Shown here in pieces: positions 16,403-24,437 of a stretch of 64,000 bases of DNA. The stretch's first letter is position 1. Each line of letters begins with the position of its first letter. The notes below the pieces were generated by a model. That model had not been told where the DNA came from and searched no databases. It saw only the letters and a program-made list of their open reading frames with translations. This DNA is from Bacteroidia bacterium. GTDB lineage: Bacteria; Bacteroidota; Bacteroidia; Bacteroidales; Azobacteroidaceae. The stretch spans positions 66,825 through 130,824 of the forward strand of contig BNTV01000001.1 of NCBI GenBank assembly GCA_025996865.1, written 5' to 3'. The translations under genes and the position numbers were made by a program.

Positions 16403-16789
16403 ATGAAAAAAATAATAGTGTTATCAATCCTAATGACTTTAACTACATTTCAGCTTTTGGCGTGTGATATTCGTTTATCCATTCCTAAGGACAGTGTAAA
16501 AGAGGTTTACAAGGCAGGAGATGAAGTTGTGGTAGATGTGCAAATACAGTTTAACCACCGTGTTTGTCCTGTGGAAATCAAAAAAACAAAATTCACTTAT
16601 GAGAATCTGAAAATATTAGGCGCTACCGATTGGAAAGAAATTAAGCCGGGATATTATACACGACAAATTAAAGTAAAAATTGAGAAAATTAGTGATGCCA
16701 AAGATGGACAAGCAAAAATTTCTGCCGTAAGAACTTGCGATAAAGAAGGCGGTTATGCCGTGTTTTCTTTTAATAAACCCAAAAAGTAA
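16403..16789 (+). CDS. Small exported protein, paralogue of the product at 19659
   Basis: 128-residue exported protein with signal peptide (residues 1-21, IIVLSILMTLTTFQLLACD; a Cys at the end allows lipidation at AC). The mature part looks like a single beta-sandwich domain: KAGDEVVVDVQIQF, Cys at HRVCPVEI, TDWKEIKPGYYTRQIKVKIE and a late RTCDKEGG. It shares the pattern GD..-I/VQI-C-W/EWKEIK.G(Y/F)-I.V/LVI with the product at 19659, so the two bracket the redox genes as diverged duplicates. Function unknown. It could be a chaperone or scaffold for the periplasmic ferredoxin. Confidence 0.7.
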   Translation: MKKIIVLSILMTLTTFQLLACDIRLSIPKDSVKEVYKAGDEVVVDVQIQFNHRVCPVEIKKTKFTYENLKILGATDWKEIKPGYYTRQIKVKIEKISDAKDGQAKISAVRTCDKEGGYAVFSFNKPKK

Positions 16790-16801
16790 GTTTCGGAGAT
16801 A

Positions 16802-18130
16802 ATGAAAGTACATAGAATAATTCTATTATTACTATTGTTGGCAATAGGACTTCCTGTCCTTGCAAATGCACAAGATAGCATCCCTCTCTTGGAGAAATGC
16901 AAATCGTGCGTATATGCAGTTGGAGGGAAAGCACCCTCAACATCATCAGTTCTGTTGAAAATGGCAGGTATTGTGGCCGTAATAGTCTTGGCTACATTAT
17001 TCGGATGGTTTACATATCATAAAAAAAGATACATATTCTTCGGTTCTGTCGCTACGTTGTTAGTAATCGGCTCGTATGTTTTTGCAATAGAAAAATATAA
17101 AAACAAGGAATATCCTGTTCAGTCCTGCGATTCAACTATCTGCATTACCGATTCATTAAACGCCGTATCAACTATTGATTCGCTGAATCCATTTATCGCT
17201 GACGATTTTTTGCCTGCCGGCGGCGAGTTTGAAAATTTATCTGAATTTACAACAGCTTCCGATGATGAATTTTCGGAATTTTCATCCGAATTAAATGAGT
17301 TTTCGGATAACGAATCGGAAGTTTCACAAACCCCCATTGATAAAAATTTGCTATATCAGACTATTGTATTGTTGATGCTATCAGCAATCATAGGTTTAAC
17401 CATTAAATACCGTCTTGTAAGAAATAGCAGGGGACTTATTCTTTTAGCATCAATCATCTATCTCGGATTTGTGAGAGGTGCTTGCCCATGTATGATAATG
17501 AGCCTGCACCAAGTCATACTCTTTATTTTAGGAAATCCTATTACTTTCATTTCGATGCTTTGGTTTCTCGGATTAGTGGTTGCAACCTATTTTTTCGGAA
17601 AAACATGGTGCGGTTGGTTATGCCATTTAGGAGCATTGCAAGATGTTATATTCAGGTCGCCCGGACGAAAATGGCTCACGACAGAGAAGTCGCAAAGAAT
17701 TATAAAATACATTCAAATCGGCTTATTGGTGGTATTAGTCGTGCAATTAGTCATAACACGAAGCATTATTTTTGTAAAGTACGACCCATTCAAAGTCGCT
17801 TATAATCTATTTTCTTCCAACATAACCGGATATATCTTATTGGTTCTGCTTTTGGTATCTTCTGTTTTAATTTACCGACCGTTTTGCCGTACCGCCTGCC
17901 CTGTTGGTCTATTGTTAGGGTGGGTTACAAAAATTCCGGGAGCAAAGAAACTTGTCATTGCCGAAAGTGGATGTAATAATTGTAAAAGTTGTGTCCGCTC
18001 GTGTAAACAACAAGCTATTCATTCAGTAGATGGCAAAATAAAAATCAACACGGAAGATTGCATACTGTGTGGCGATTGTATTGGTACATGCAAAAAAGGT
18101 TTATTGTCAGTAAAACGTAATTCTATATGA
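16802..18130 (+). CDS. Membrane polyferredoxin, NosR/NapH-like, with acidic periplasmic insert
   Basis: 442-residue membrane iron-sulfur protein. It begins with a signal-like helix and an extracytoplasmic Cys pair (EKCKSC), then two helices. A strongly acidic, Ser/Phe-rich loop follows at about residues 105-178 (DEFSEFSSELNEFSDNESE), and then a 4-5 helix core with the NosR/NapH-type motifs GKTWCGWLCHLGALQD and RPFCRTACPVG. The C-terminus carries two 4Fe-4S clusters (CNNCKSCVRSCKQ; CILCGDCIGTCKK). Such proteins pass electrons between the quinol pool or cytoplasm and periplasmic partners. The acidic loop is unusual. The stop overlaps the start of the outer-membrane protein gene (ATGA), so they are tightly coupled. 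Confidence 0.85.
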   Translation: MKVHRIILLLLLLAIGLPVLANAQDSIPLLEKCKSCVYAVGGKAPSTSSVLLKMAGIVAVIVLATLFGWFTYHKKRYIFFGSVATLLVIGSYVFAIEKYKNKEYPVQSCDSTICITDSLNAVSTIDSLNPFIADDFLPAGGEFENLSEFTTASDDEFSEFSSELNEFSDNESEVSQTPIDKNLLYQTIVLLMLSAIIGLTIKYRLVRNSRGLILLASIIYLGFVRGACPCMIMSLHQVILFILGNPITFISMLWFLGLVVATYFFGKTWCGWLCHLGALQDVIFRSPGRKWLTTEKSQRIIKYIQIGLLVVLVVQLVITRSIIFVKYDPFKVAYNLFSSNITGYILLVLLLVSSVLIYRPFCRTACPVGLLLGWVTKIPGAKKLVIAESGCNNCKSCVRSCKQQAIHSVDGKIKINTEDCILCGDCIGTCKKGLLSVKRNSI

Positions 18131-19365
18131 GAAAAAAAATCATCAGTCTTCTGTTTTTTATTCCAATGAGCATCACGCTTTTTGCTCAATGGGAGTGTCC
18201 GAGCCAATTAGGTGGAAATTTAAAACAGATAGGAGAATCGGACTTTTCGTGGGGTGTTGAATTGACAGGGGGTGCAGGGTATTTAACCAATAGTTTGATA
18301 TTAAATCAAATGAGTTTATTTGGATTAAACTATACCAACAAACAGCACACAGTCTATCTTGAAGGGGGCTTCAAAACATGGTATCAGGGAGATTATGACT
18401 TGAAAATAAAGTCAGGTACTATCTTTCCCGGACTAAGGGAAGCCTTTTATCAGAATAATAGTTCATTGGGAAATCTTACGCTTGGACTGCAATCCATTCG
18501 GTCGGAAGAGGTTTATTTGGTCAATGAGCGGGTGCTGGGTCTGAATTATAAAAAGGACTTTAATCGTATCGGGTTGAATGTGTTTGGCGGAACGGTAAGC
18601 AAATATTTTGCCCGAAACGGAACATTTTGCAATATGGCTTATTTATATGATATTTTGCCATATATGAATCAGCCATTACTCGGAGAGTCGTTAGGGCAAA
18701 CCAATTTAGCAGGTATGACACTTGGTTTTCGTCCTTCGGCAAAAAATAATGAGTTTTCGGACGATGGATTAGGTGGCGAAAAATCCCGGTCTTTTCTTCA
18801 TGTCGAAACCGTTGGTTTGGCTCTATATTCCGAATTTGGCAGTTGGATAAAAACGCCTACGGTAATGGGTGGAGTATATTCAAACATTGAAATCGGTAAC
18901 GGATATTGGCTGAAACCCGAATTGTTATATTCTTCGGGTGGTAATTCTGCCTTGATTTATTGTGCTAAGTTTGAAAAATCCGTTATGTGGCAAAACTCAC
19001 ACCGTACTGTTTTTAGTGCTTCATATTATGGTCAAACAGCTTTCAATTCCGATAATGGAGATAGCGAAAACAAATCAAGTAATTCGTTCAGCAATATTTT
19101 GGTAGGAACAGTTTTGCGATTTGATACGCCAGATATGCCATTCTATATGTTATCGGTTAAACATACAATTCCTAAATTAAAGGCACATTTGAAAATTCAG
19201 TATGTCGGTCAGACAAGAACCGACCCTAATTCTGAATTTGATATAGAGATAGGGAAGAAGTTTTTCAATAAACTATTGATAAATGCTTCTTACGGATATG
19301 TAAACAGCCCTGAACTTCTAAGCAATCCCAATCTTTTCAGGCTCGAAATGCGATTTAATTTTTAA
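18127..19365 (+). CDS. Putative outer-membrane beta-barrel protein of the redox cassette
   Basis: 412-residue exported protein. It has a signal peptide (residues 1-20, IISLLFFIPMSITLFAQ), alternating amphipathic strands throughout (FSWGVELTGGAGYLTNSLIL; HTVYLEGGFKTWYQGDYDLK) and a C-terminal Phe (LEMRFNF), the mark of an outer-membrane barrel. I recognise no family function. Its start overlaps the stop of the membrane polyferredoxin, and the lipoprotein ferredoxin follows after 12 bp. A role as the outer-membrane part of the same system is therefore likely (inference). Confidence 0.75.
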   Translation: MRKKIISLLFFIPMSITLFAQWECPSQLGGNLKQIGESDFSWGVELTGGAGYLTNSLILNQMSLFGLNYTNKQHTVYLEGGFKTWYQGDYDLKIKSGTIFPGLREAFYQNNSSLGNLTLGLQSIRSEEVYLVNERVLGLNYKKDFNRIGLNVFGGTVSKYFARNGTFCNMAYLYDILPYMNQPLLGESLGQTNLAGMTLGFRPSAKNNEFSDDGLGGEKSRSFLHVETVGLALYSEFGSWIKTPTVMGGVYSNIEIGNGYWLKPELLYSSGGNSALIYCAKFEKSVMWQNSHRTVFSASYYGQTAFNSDNGDSENKSSNSFSNILVGTVLRFDTPDMPFYMLSVKHTIPKLKAHLKIQYVGQTRTDPNSEFDIEIGKKFFNKLLINASYGYVNSPELLSNPNLFRLEMRFNF

Positions 19366-19377
19366 TACACGAACGAT

Positions 19378-19662
19378 ATGAAAACAAAAATGAAATTCCT
19401 TAAAAGTATTATTTTCGCTGTAATCATTTCAGCGACTTCAATTGCCATTTTGGATTCATGCGAAGCTCTTGATGACGTTCTTTATGCGGTAAACGAACCG
19501 AAGTGCACCGGATGCAAAAAATGCCTTTCGGTTTGTCCTCAAGATGCTATTTCCATAGTAGATGGGAAAGCCGTTATCAATAAAGAGGAATGTATCGGTT
19601 GCGGAAGATGCCTAAGTGCATGTTACGAGAAAGCGATTTACGCAATACCAGAATCCGAATGA
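19378..19662 (+). CDS. Lipoprotein-type 2[4Fe-4S] ferredoxin
   Basis: 94-residue protein combining an N-terminal lipoprotein signal (helix at residues 9-26, lipobox ILDSC with Cys28) with a complete bacterial 2[4Fe-4S] ferredoxin (CTGCKKCLSVCP near residue 43; CIGCGRCLSACY near 72). If processed as it looks, the ferredoxin is lipid-anchored outside the cytoplasm, which is rare. It would be a natural electron partner of the polyferredoxin encoded two genes upstream. Its stop overlaps the start of the next gene (ATGA at 19659-19662). An alternative start is at residue 5 (MKFLKSIIF). Confidence 0.85.
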   Translation: MKTKMKFLKSIIFAVIISATSIAILDSCEALDDVLYAVNEPKCTGCKKCLSVCPQDAISIVDGKAVINKEECIGCGRCLSACYEKAIYAIPESE

Positions 19663-20033
19663 ACATGCAAAAACCCATTATATTACTCTTTTTCCTTTTT
19701 ATCCTGTCTTTGAATACATTCGGACAAGCCAATATTCAATATCTTAAAGGAGAAAAAACGATTTATAATATCGGCGACACAATACAACTTCTCATTCAGA
19801 TTAAAGCGCCCGAAGAAACCTGTATTGACGGAATGAAAACGACTAAGTTATTCCAAAAAAGCATTTCAATTATCAGTCAATCAGAATGGAAAGAAATAAA
19901 AAAAGGATTTTGGCAAAAAGAAATCTCATTGGTTATCAAAGGAAATAAAAATAAAGAAGCTATACTCACGATTTTCAGGCGTAACGACAAGCAATCTATA
20001 TCTCAACAAGAAAAATTTAAATACAACTCATAA
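19659..20033 (+). CDS. Small exported protein, paralogue of the product at 16403
   Basis: 124-residue exported protein. The start at 19659 gives a signal peptide (MNMQKPIILLFFLFILSLNT). The frame extends to 19590 inside the ferredoxin gene, but that part is not signal-like. The mature domain has YNIGDTIQLLIQIK, one Cys (EETCIDGMKTTKLF), SEWKEIKKGFWQKEISLVIK and a late FRRNDK. It matches the 128-residue protein at 16403 in length, order of motifs and the WKEIK.G core. Unlike its partner it keeps only one mature Cys. Function unknown. Confidence 0.68.
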   Translation: MNMQKPIILLFFLFILSLNTFGQANIQYLKGEKTIYNIGDTIQLLIQIKAPEETCIDGMKTTKLFQKSISIISQSEWKEIKKGFWQKEISLVIKGNKNKEAILTIFRRNDKQSISQQEKFKYNS

Positions 20034-20035
20034 AT

Positions 20036-21049
20036 ATGGAAACAGTAAAAATAAAACGAAAAGAACCGATAAATCCGCTTTTGGCGCGGATTGTAGTGTG
20101 GACGGCATTGGCTGTTATCATTGCAGACATGGTTTATGCCAACATCAACGGCATCCATTCCATGAATCGCGAAGCCTTGTGCATTGTTTACAAGACTTTA
20201 CCGCGCTGGCTCTTCCTTTGCTGGGAAAATTTTATCGAAACCTCGTTCATTGTGCTGATTGGTATTTTCACCGGAACGATTGTTGAGAACTATAGCCGCA
20301 AGCTGAAACGTTTTTTCCCTAAAAACCAGCTGTTAGCGTTTTTGTACGGCGCAATTCTACCTGTCTGCTCGTGCGGTGCGATTCCGTTGATAGAAGTAAT
20401 GAAACAAAGATGTTCGTTGCGAACGGTTATCACATTTATCATTGCTGCGCCACTGTTAAATCCGTTTATCGTCATCATGTCATTTAGCTTATTAGGGGTG
20501 CAATATGCTATTATACGGGTAGTTGCATCATTTGTCTTGGCAATGGGTGCAGGTATAATGGTTGAATGGATTAGCAAAAAGTTTTTTAAGGAAGAATATG
20601 GCAAATACGAATCATGTAATCCGTCGGGGGGGTGTACTGCGTTTACACAGGATATTTTTGTGAAAACCATGTTGTTGATGAAACAAATCATGCCGTATAT
20701 TCTTGTTGGCGGTTTAATCACTTTATCGTTAGAACTGTTTAATCCAAAACAAATTCTTTATTTTTTCAATTTCAGCAACCAATGGTTATCCATGCTGATT
20801 ATGTTAGTAGTCGGGATTCCTATCTTTGTTTGCAATGGCGCTGATATGTTAATAATGAAACCTTTGTTGGAATTTACCGACCTTACAGTTGGGTCTTCTA
20901 TGGTTTTTTCGTTGACATCTTCTTCTGTATGTATATCATCTATTGTGATTACGGCTAAGTTTCTTGGCAAGAAAATGACTACTTTACTCGTTGTATGTAT
21001 GGGGGTAATCATTTTTGCAATAGGTGCAATCATTAATTTATTATTCTAA
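20036..21049 (+). CDS. Permease of the ArsP_1/DUF318 (UPF0718) family
   Basis: 337-residue inner-membrane permease with about eight helices. The first half carries the family signature LPVCSCGAIPLIEVMKQRCS and AAPLLNPFIVIMSFSLLG. A Cys-containing hydrophilic loop is at about residues 198-206 (SCNPSGGCTAF). The second half repeats the fold (CNGADMLIMKPLLEFTDL). Relatives move organoarsenicals (ArsP) or are proposed Cu/Zn exporters (SO_0444 type); the substrate here is unknown. The C-terminal metal-binding tail of SO_0444 proteins is absent. It is the last complete gene of the redox cassette, 2 bp after the preceding gene. Confidence 0.83.
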   Translation: METVKIKRKEPINPLLARIVVWTALAVIIADMVYANINGIHSMNREALCIVYKTLPRWLFLCWENFIETSFIVLIGIFTGTIVENYSRKLKRFFPKNQLLAFLYGAILPVCSCGAIPLIEVMKQRCSLRTVITFIIAAPLLNPFIVIMSFSLLGVQYAIIRVVASFVLAMGAGIMVEWISKKFFKEEYGKYESCNPSGGCTAFTQDIFVKTMLLMKQIMPYILVGGLITLSLELFNPKQILYFFNFSNQWLSMLIMLVVGIPIFVCNGADMLIMKPLLEFTDLTVGSSMVFSLTSSSVCISSIVITAKFLGKKMTTLLVVCMGVIIFAIGAIINLLF

Positions 21050-21077
21050 GAATATATGGGTGCAGACGATCTATCTA

Positions 21078-21314
21078 AAAGCAGCGGGAAATTACAGAGT
21101 AAACACAGTGGCTCCCAGCCCAATTGCTACCGACTTTGTAAGAGGAATTATCAGGGATAATGCCGGATATAATGCAAATATCAAAGCATTTACCGCATTT
21201 GGTCGGGTTGGAGAACCGGATGACATAGGAGGGGTTGTTGCCTTTTTATGCACTGATGATGCTCGTTGGATTACAGCACAACGGATTGAAGTTTCAGGAG
21301 GTATGGGTTTATAA
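21078..21314 (+). pseudogene. Remnant of a short-chain dehydrogenase (C-terminal third)
   Basis: From about 21078 the frame encodes the end of an SDR oxidoreductase: NYRVNTVAPSPIATDFVRGI, FGRVGEPDDIGGVVAFLCTD and WITAQRIEVSGGMGL. The Rossmann fold and the YxxxK catalytic residues are missing, and the upstream codons run into the permease gene. This marks the right-hand scar of the cargo insertion, as the AraC and MFS fragments mark the left. Confidence 0.82.
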
Positions 21315-21375
21315 GTTAAATAACTTTTGATTCTGAATCTAAATATAAAGAATCATAACTTAAAATAAATACACG

Positions 21376-22254
21376 ATGATAAATTTTGTCGAAAAACTAC
21401 AGAAGGATATCAGACAAAAGATACAACAGATCGAAGCCGAGGATAAGAATGTTCTGAAAAAATCTCTCGATGCCTCTCACGTCTTGGGAAATGCTTTTGA
21501 CCGGTTAAAGGAATTTATCATAGCATATAAGTTTCAGGATGAGGACGAGGAGATATTATTTTTCAAAGAGGTAAAACCTAAAATATTCTGCCACCTGATC
21601 TATTACCGAAAAATATATAATACCGAAATGCACCGTCCGGTTGGCAGCGTGGAGGCGCAAAAGGAGTACCTAAAAAAGAAACTGGACGTTATTCAAGATT
21701 TTAACGACAAGATACTGGATTTTTACCGTTATTACCGTTCCGGCGCAACGTATCTCGATGCCGCTTATTTCGTTCGCGGCCAGCCTGACACGGAGCAATA
21801 TCTCGAAACGTTCTATTACGAACGCGATCCGCAGTTTTCGACCAATGCGGATTTCAAGGTTGCTAAGGTCATGGCAAACGATATGTTGCAGGCATATCTT
21901 CTTTCGGAACTGGAAGCACTGGATAATTATATGCAGAAACCCAGCAATACATCTTTCCCCAAAGTGAAGTTAACCTGGACTGGAAGTAAAACCGATCTCA
22001 TCGAAATGATCTACGCATTAGATACAGAAGGGTGTTTCAACAACGGTAAAATACCCTTGATACAAATCGCCGCCTATTTCGAGAGTATATTCAATATTGA
22101 TCTGGGTAATAATATTGCCCGGAATTTCTATGATATGCGAATTCGCAATCAACCTACGCCTTTCCTTGATCGCTTGCAGGAAGAGATACGTAAGCGGATG
22201 GAGAATACCAAGCCGGGAGGGAAAGACAAAGATAAAGACAATGATAATAAATGA
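21376..22254 (+). CDS. RteC-family regulator, copy 1
   Basis: 292-residue protein of the RteC family, named for the CTnDOT protein that controls excision. The long helical N-terminal domain (residues 1-170) includes KKSLDASHVLGNAFDRLKEF and ILDFYRYYRSGATYLDAAYF. The C-terminal winged-helix-like domain (200-275) has LTWTGSKTDLIEMIYALDTE. The tail is a Lys/Asp run (GKDKDKDNDNK). A close second copy lies at 55245-56129, and each is followed by the same lipoprotein gene. Here it is probably cargo-linked or a duplicated element regulator. No rteA/rteB-type pair is adjacent. Confidence 0.85.
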   Translation: MINFVEKLQKDIRQKIQQIEAEDKNVLKKSLDASHVLGNAFDRLKEFIIAYKFQDEDEEILFFKEVKPKIFCHLIYYRKIYNTEMHRPVGSVEAQKEYLKKKLDVIQDFNDKILDFYRYYRSGATYLDAAYFVRGQPDTEQYLETFYYERDPQFSTNADFKVAKVMANDMLQAYLLSELEALDNYMQKPSNTSFPKVKLTWTGSKTDLIEMIYALDTEGCFNNGKIPLIQIAAYFESIFNIDLGNNIARNFYDMRIRNQPTPFLDRLQEEIRKRMENTKPGGKDKDKDNDNK

Positions 22255-22281
22255 TGATAACTAACTTAAAAACATAGAGAT

Positions 22282-22830
22282 ATGAGAAATATTTTATTAT
22301 TACTATTATTCACATTGTTGTTCTCTTGCGGAGGTACGACAAATAATTACGAAAAACTGATTGCTGATGTTGTACAAACAGATGGAGGTGTAAAAATCGA
22401 CCTTAATTTTAAGGTAAACGAATTGAAGGAAATCAGACAGATAAGCGTTGCTGACAGTATCAAAATTATTACTGATAATTTTAATACAGAGAAGGAGAAG
22501 CAAATGGCATCGCTTGAAAAAACGCTCAGTGTATTTACTGAAAGCATTGAAAAAGCAAAAGCTGCCAACAGACTTTCCAAAGTAATGATAGACTCTTATC
22601 AATCCAGCATCGACAAAACAAACCAACGGATTGATGCGCTTAGAAAAAGTGTACCGAACGAACTTCCAAAATATGAAAATAGGGATGCAAACGAAATATT
22701 GACAGTAGTAGTCCGCTGTACTTATACAATCGACGAACCACTAACCAAGAAAAGGGCAACCGAAACATTCGATTTTTTCCTTTCACCGGATGCGACAAAG
22801 TTCTATTCTAAAAAAAGAATGAAAGAATAG
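22282..22830 (+). CDS. Small lipoprotein, copy 1 (paired with rteC)
   Basis: 182-residue lipoprotein with a lipobox in ILLLLLFTLLFSCGG (Cys16). The middle is helical, probably coiled coil (residues 70-125, TEKEKQMASLEKTLSVFTES). A C-terminal conserved segment follows (ILTVVVRCTYTIDEPLTKKR, then TFDFFLSPDATKFYSKKRM). The family is not recognised. A second copy at 56158 has the same layout and neighbours, so the rteC-lipoprotein pair is duplicated as a unit. It is followed by a strong terminator at 22853-22892. Confidence 0.8.
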   Translation: MRNILLLLLFTLLFSCGGTTNNYEKLIADVVQTDGGVKIDLNFKVNELKEIRQISVADSIKIITDNFNTEKEKQMASLEKTLSVFTESIEKAKAANRLSKVMIDSYQSSIDKTNQRIDALRKSVPNELPKYENRDANEILTVVVRCTYTIDEPLTKKRATETFDFFLSPDATKFYSKKRMKE

Positions 22831-22852
22831 ATTATATCTAATTTACTACTTC

Positions 22853-22892
22853 GTCCGTATTTTGCTTTATATGGCAAATACGGACTTTTTTA
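22853..22892 (+). terminator. Rho-independent terminator after rteC-lipoprotein copy 1
   Basis: GTCCGTATTTTGC (22853-22865) pairs with GCAAATACGGAC (22874-22885), with one bulged T and an 8-nt loop, and is followed by seven T. It closes the rteC-lipoprotein operon. Confidence 0.85.
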
Positions 22893-22936
22893 TTGTTTTA
22901 ACCTTTAGTTTAGTCATAATATACCTATGGTTGTAC

Positions 22937-22967
22937 TTTGCCGATTGTCAGTAATTAGCTACCTTTG
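22937..22967 (+). promoter_or_regulatory. Bacteroides-type promoter of the AbiJ-like gene
   Basis: TTTG (22937-22940), 19 bp, then TACCTTTG (22960-22967), an excellent match to the Bacteroides -33/-7 consensus. The start codon at 23004 lies 36 bp downstream. The gene is therefore independently expressed. Confidence 0.7.
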
Positions 22968-23003
22968 CACATCAATTAATTTGTTATATTTATCTAAGAA
23001 ACA

Positions 23004-24293
23004 ATGCGTAACATAACTGAAATAACAAGGCGTGATATTTTTGACCTATTTCAAAATGGTTATGTTGAATATAGCTGGCTCACGGAAGAGCAGCATATTT
23101 CTTATCCTTATCATGGACGTTTATCCGAAATAGATTTTCTAAAGAAACTGTATGCGTTGGATAAAATGCCAAATTATGATGAAAGATATGAAAACGCAGA
23201 AGGGGATATCTGGCAACATACTATCAATAATGATGATTGGGAGTCCGGCTGGGTATTTACCGACGATAGGTTTGGGCTGTTGAATGGCAATGATGGCGTA
23301 CTATTGGATTTTTTATGTGCTGTATTTCATCCCGAAAACAGATATGAAGCAGGATATTGGCAGGCCTATCTTGGAAAAATAAACGCGATCCTTCGTGCGG
23401 ATAGATACGAATTGTATGAAAGCGACAAAATTTCCCAACGCTCGGTCTATTCATGGAGAAAGATAAGTCAGGAAGAATCGGTAAGTGGGAGGTTCATTCC
23501 TTTTTCTGTTAGGAATAAAAAAGCCATTGATTCCAAAAATATTAACTTACCGACTATATCAAAAAAGATAAGATCAGAGATTATACAGTTATTCAACAGG
23601 TTTGATGAAGACCTTTATGAAACAACCGAAACGGGCTTGAATTATACCATAAGGGCTAAAGACGTTGCTTTTAGAGATATTGGACAACACTACATTCCTC
23701 ATGCGTTCGACAATAGTGGCAAATACTCCAATACAGATAATCTCGACTATTTCATCTTGAATAACTATCCATATTGTGTGTTTGACGCAATAGAGTTATT
23801 TCCACGACAAAGTAACGATTCTTTCGCTGATGAAATAAATCTCCTACTCAAAAATAAAGGCATCATATACAAGCTCGCCGGAGGCAAAATGGAACTGACC
23901 GAAATGAGCCTTAAAAGTAGAGAAGTTATTACAGAACCGGGACTCAAGGAGTTGGTCGAACAAGCAACAACTCTGTATAATAACAAATCCATATCGGACA
24001 AACAGCTTGCCGTTGAGAAAATATGGGATGCGTTAGAACGATTAAAGACTTATTATTCAGACTTGGACAAAAAGAAGTCATCGGAGAAGATAGTCGATGA
24101 TATGTCTAATCAGAACGACAACTATAAGGAGTTGTTTAATGATGAATTTCTGAAACTGACAAAAATCGGGAATGACTTTCGTATCAGGCATCATGAAACA
24201 AATAAGATAGACATAATCGACAATAACTATTACGATTATTTCTTCCACCGCTGCTATGCCTTGATAGACTTAGCCCTTAAATACTTGAAATAA
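23004..24293 (+). CDS. AbiJ-like abortive infection protein (HEPN C-terminus)
   Basis: 429-residue soluble protein. The N-terminal part (MRNITEITRRDIFDLFQNGY; GDIWQHTINNDDWESGWVFT) matches my memory of AbiJ N-terminal domains, some of which begin with this ITEITRRDIFD pattern. The C-terminal 60 residues (GNDFRIRHHETNKIDI; DYFFHRCYALIDLALKYL) look like a HEPN domain with an R-x(2)-HHE active-site variant. AbiJ proteins stop phage growth by harming the infected cell; the RNase role is inferred from HEPN. It has its own strong promoter and lower GC than the tra genes, and lies just before mobC. The 144 bp downstream contain GCATAACGTCT, also present at a cargo palindrome at 44679. Confidence 0.6.
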   Translation: MRNITEITRRDIFDLFQNGYVEYSWLTEEQHISYPYHGRLSEIDFLKKLYALDKMPNYDERYENAEGDIWQHTINNDDWESGWVFTDDRFGLLNGNDGVLLDFLCAVFHPENRYEAGYWQAYLGKINAILRADRYELYESDKISQRSVYSWRKISQEESVSGRFIPFSVRNKKAIDSKNINLPTISKKIRSEIIQLFNRFDEDLYETTETGLNYTIRAKDVAFRDIGQHYIPHAFDNSGKYSNTDNLDYFILNNYPYCVFDAIELFPRQSNDSFADEINLLLKNKGIIYKLAGGKMELTEMSLKSREVITEPGLKELVEQATTLYNNKSISDKQLAVEKIWDALERLKTYYSDLDKKKSSEKIVDDMSNQNDNYKELFNDEFLKLTKIGNDFRIRHHETNKIDIIDNNYYDYFFHRCYALIDLALKYLK

Positions 24294-24403
24294 TATTTGG
24301 TTAGCATAACGTCTGTCAGTATCATAATGCCAAAAGTCGCCACATTAATACCTAAAGCTACTACATCACTAAACATCAATCAATTATACCTTATTGCATC
24401 TTA

Positions 24404-24434
24404 ATTTCGCTTTTCAAATCCATAAAAGCGAAAT
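24404..24434 (+). promoter_or_regulatory. Inverted repeat directly before the mobC start codon
   Basis: ATTTCGCTTTT (24404-24414) and its exact complement AAAAGCGAAAT (24424-24434) form an 11-bp stem with a 9-nt loop that ends 3 nt before the mobC ATG. There is no terminator-like U-run downstream. It matches the arrangement before mobA and suggests start-site masking or a protein-binding operator. Confidence 0.5.
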
Positions 24435-24437
24435 ATT

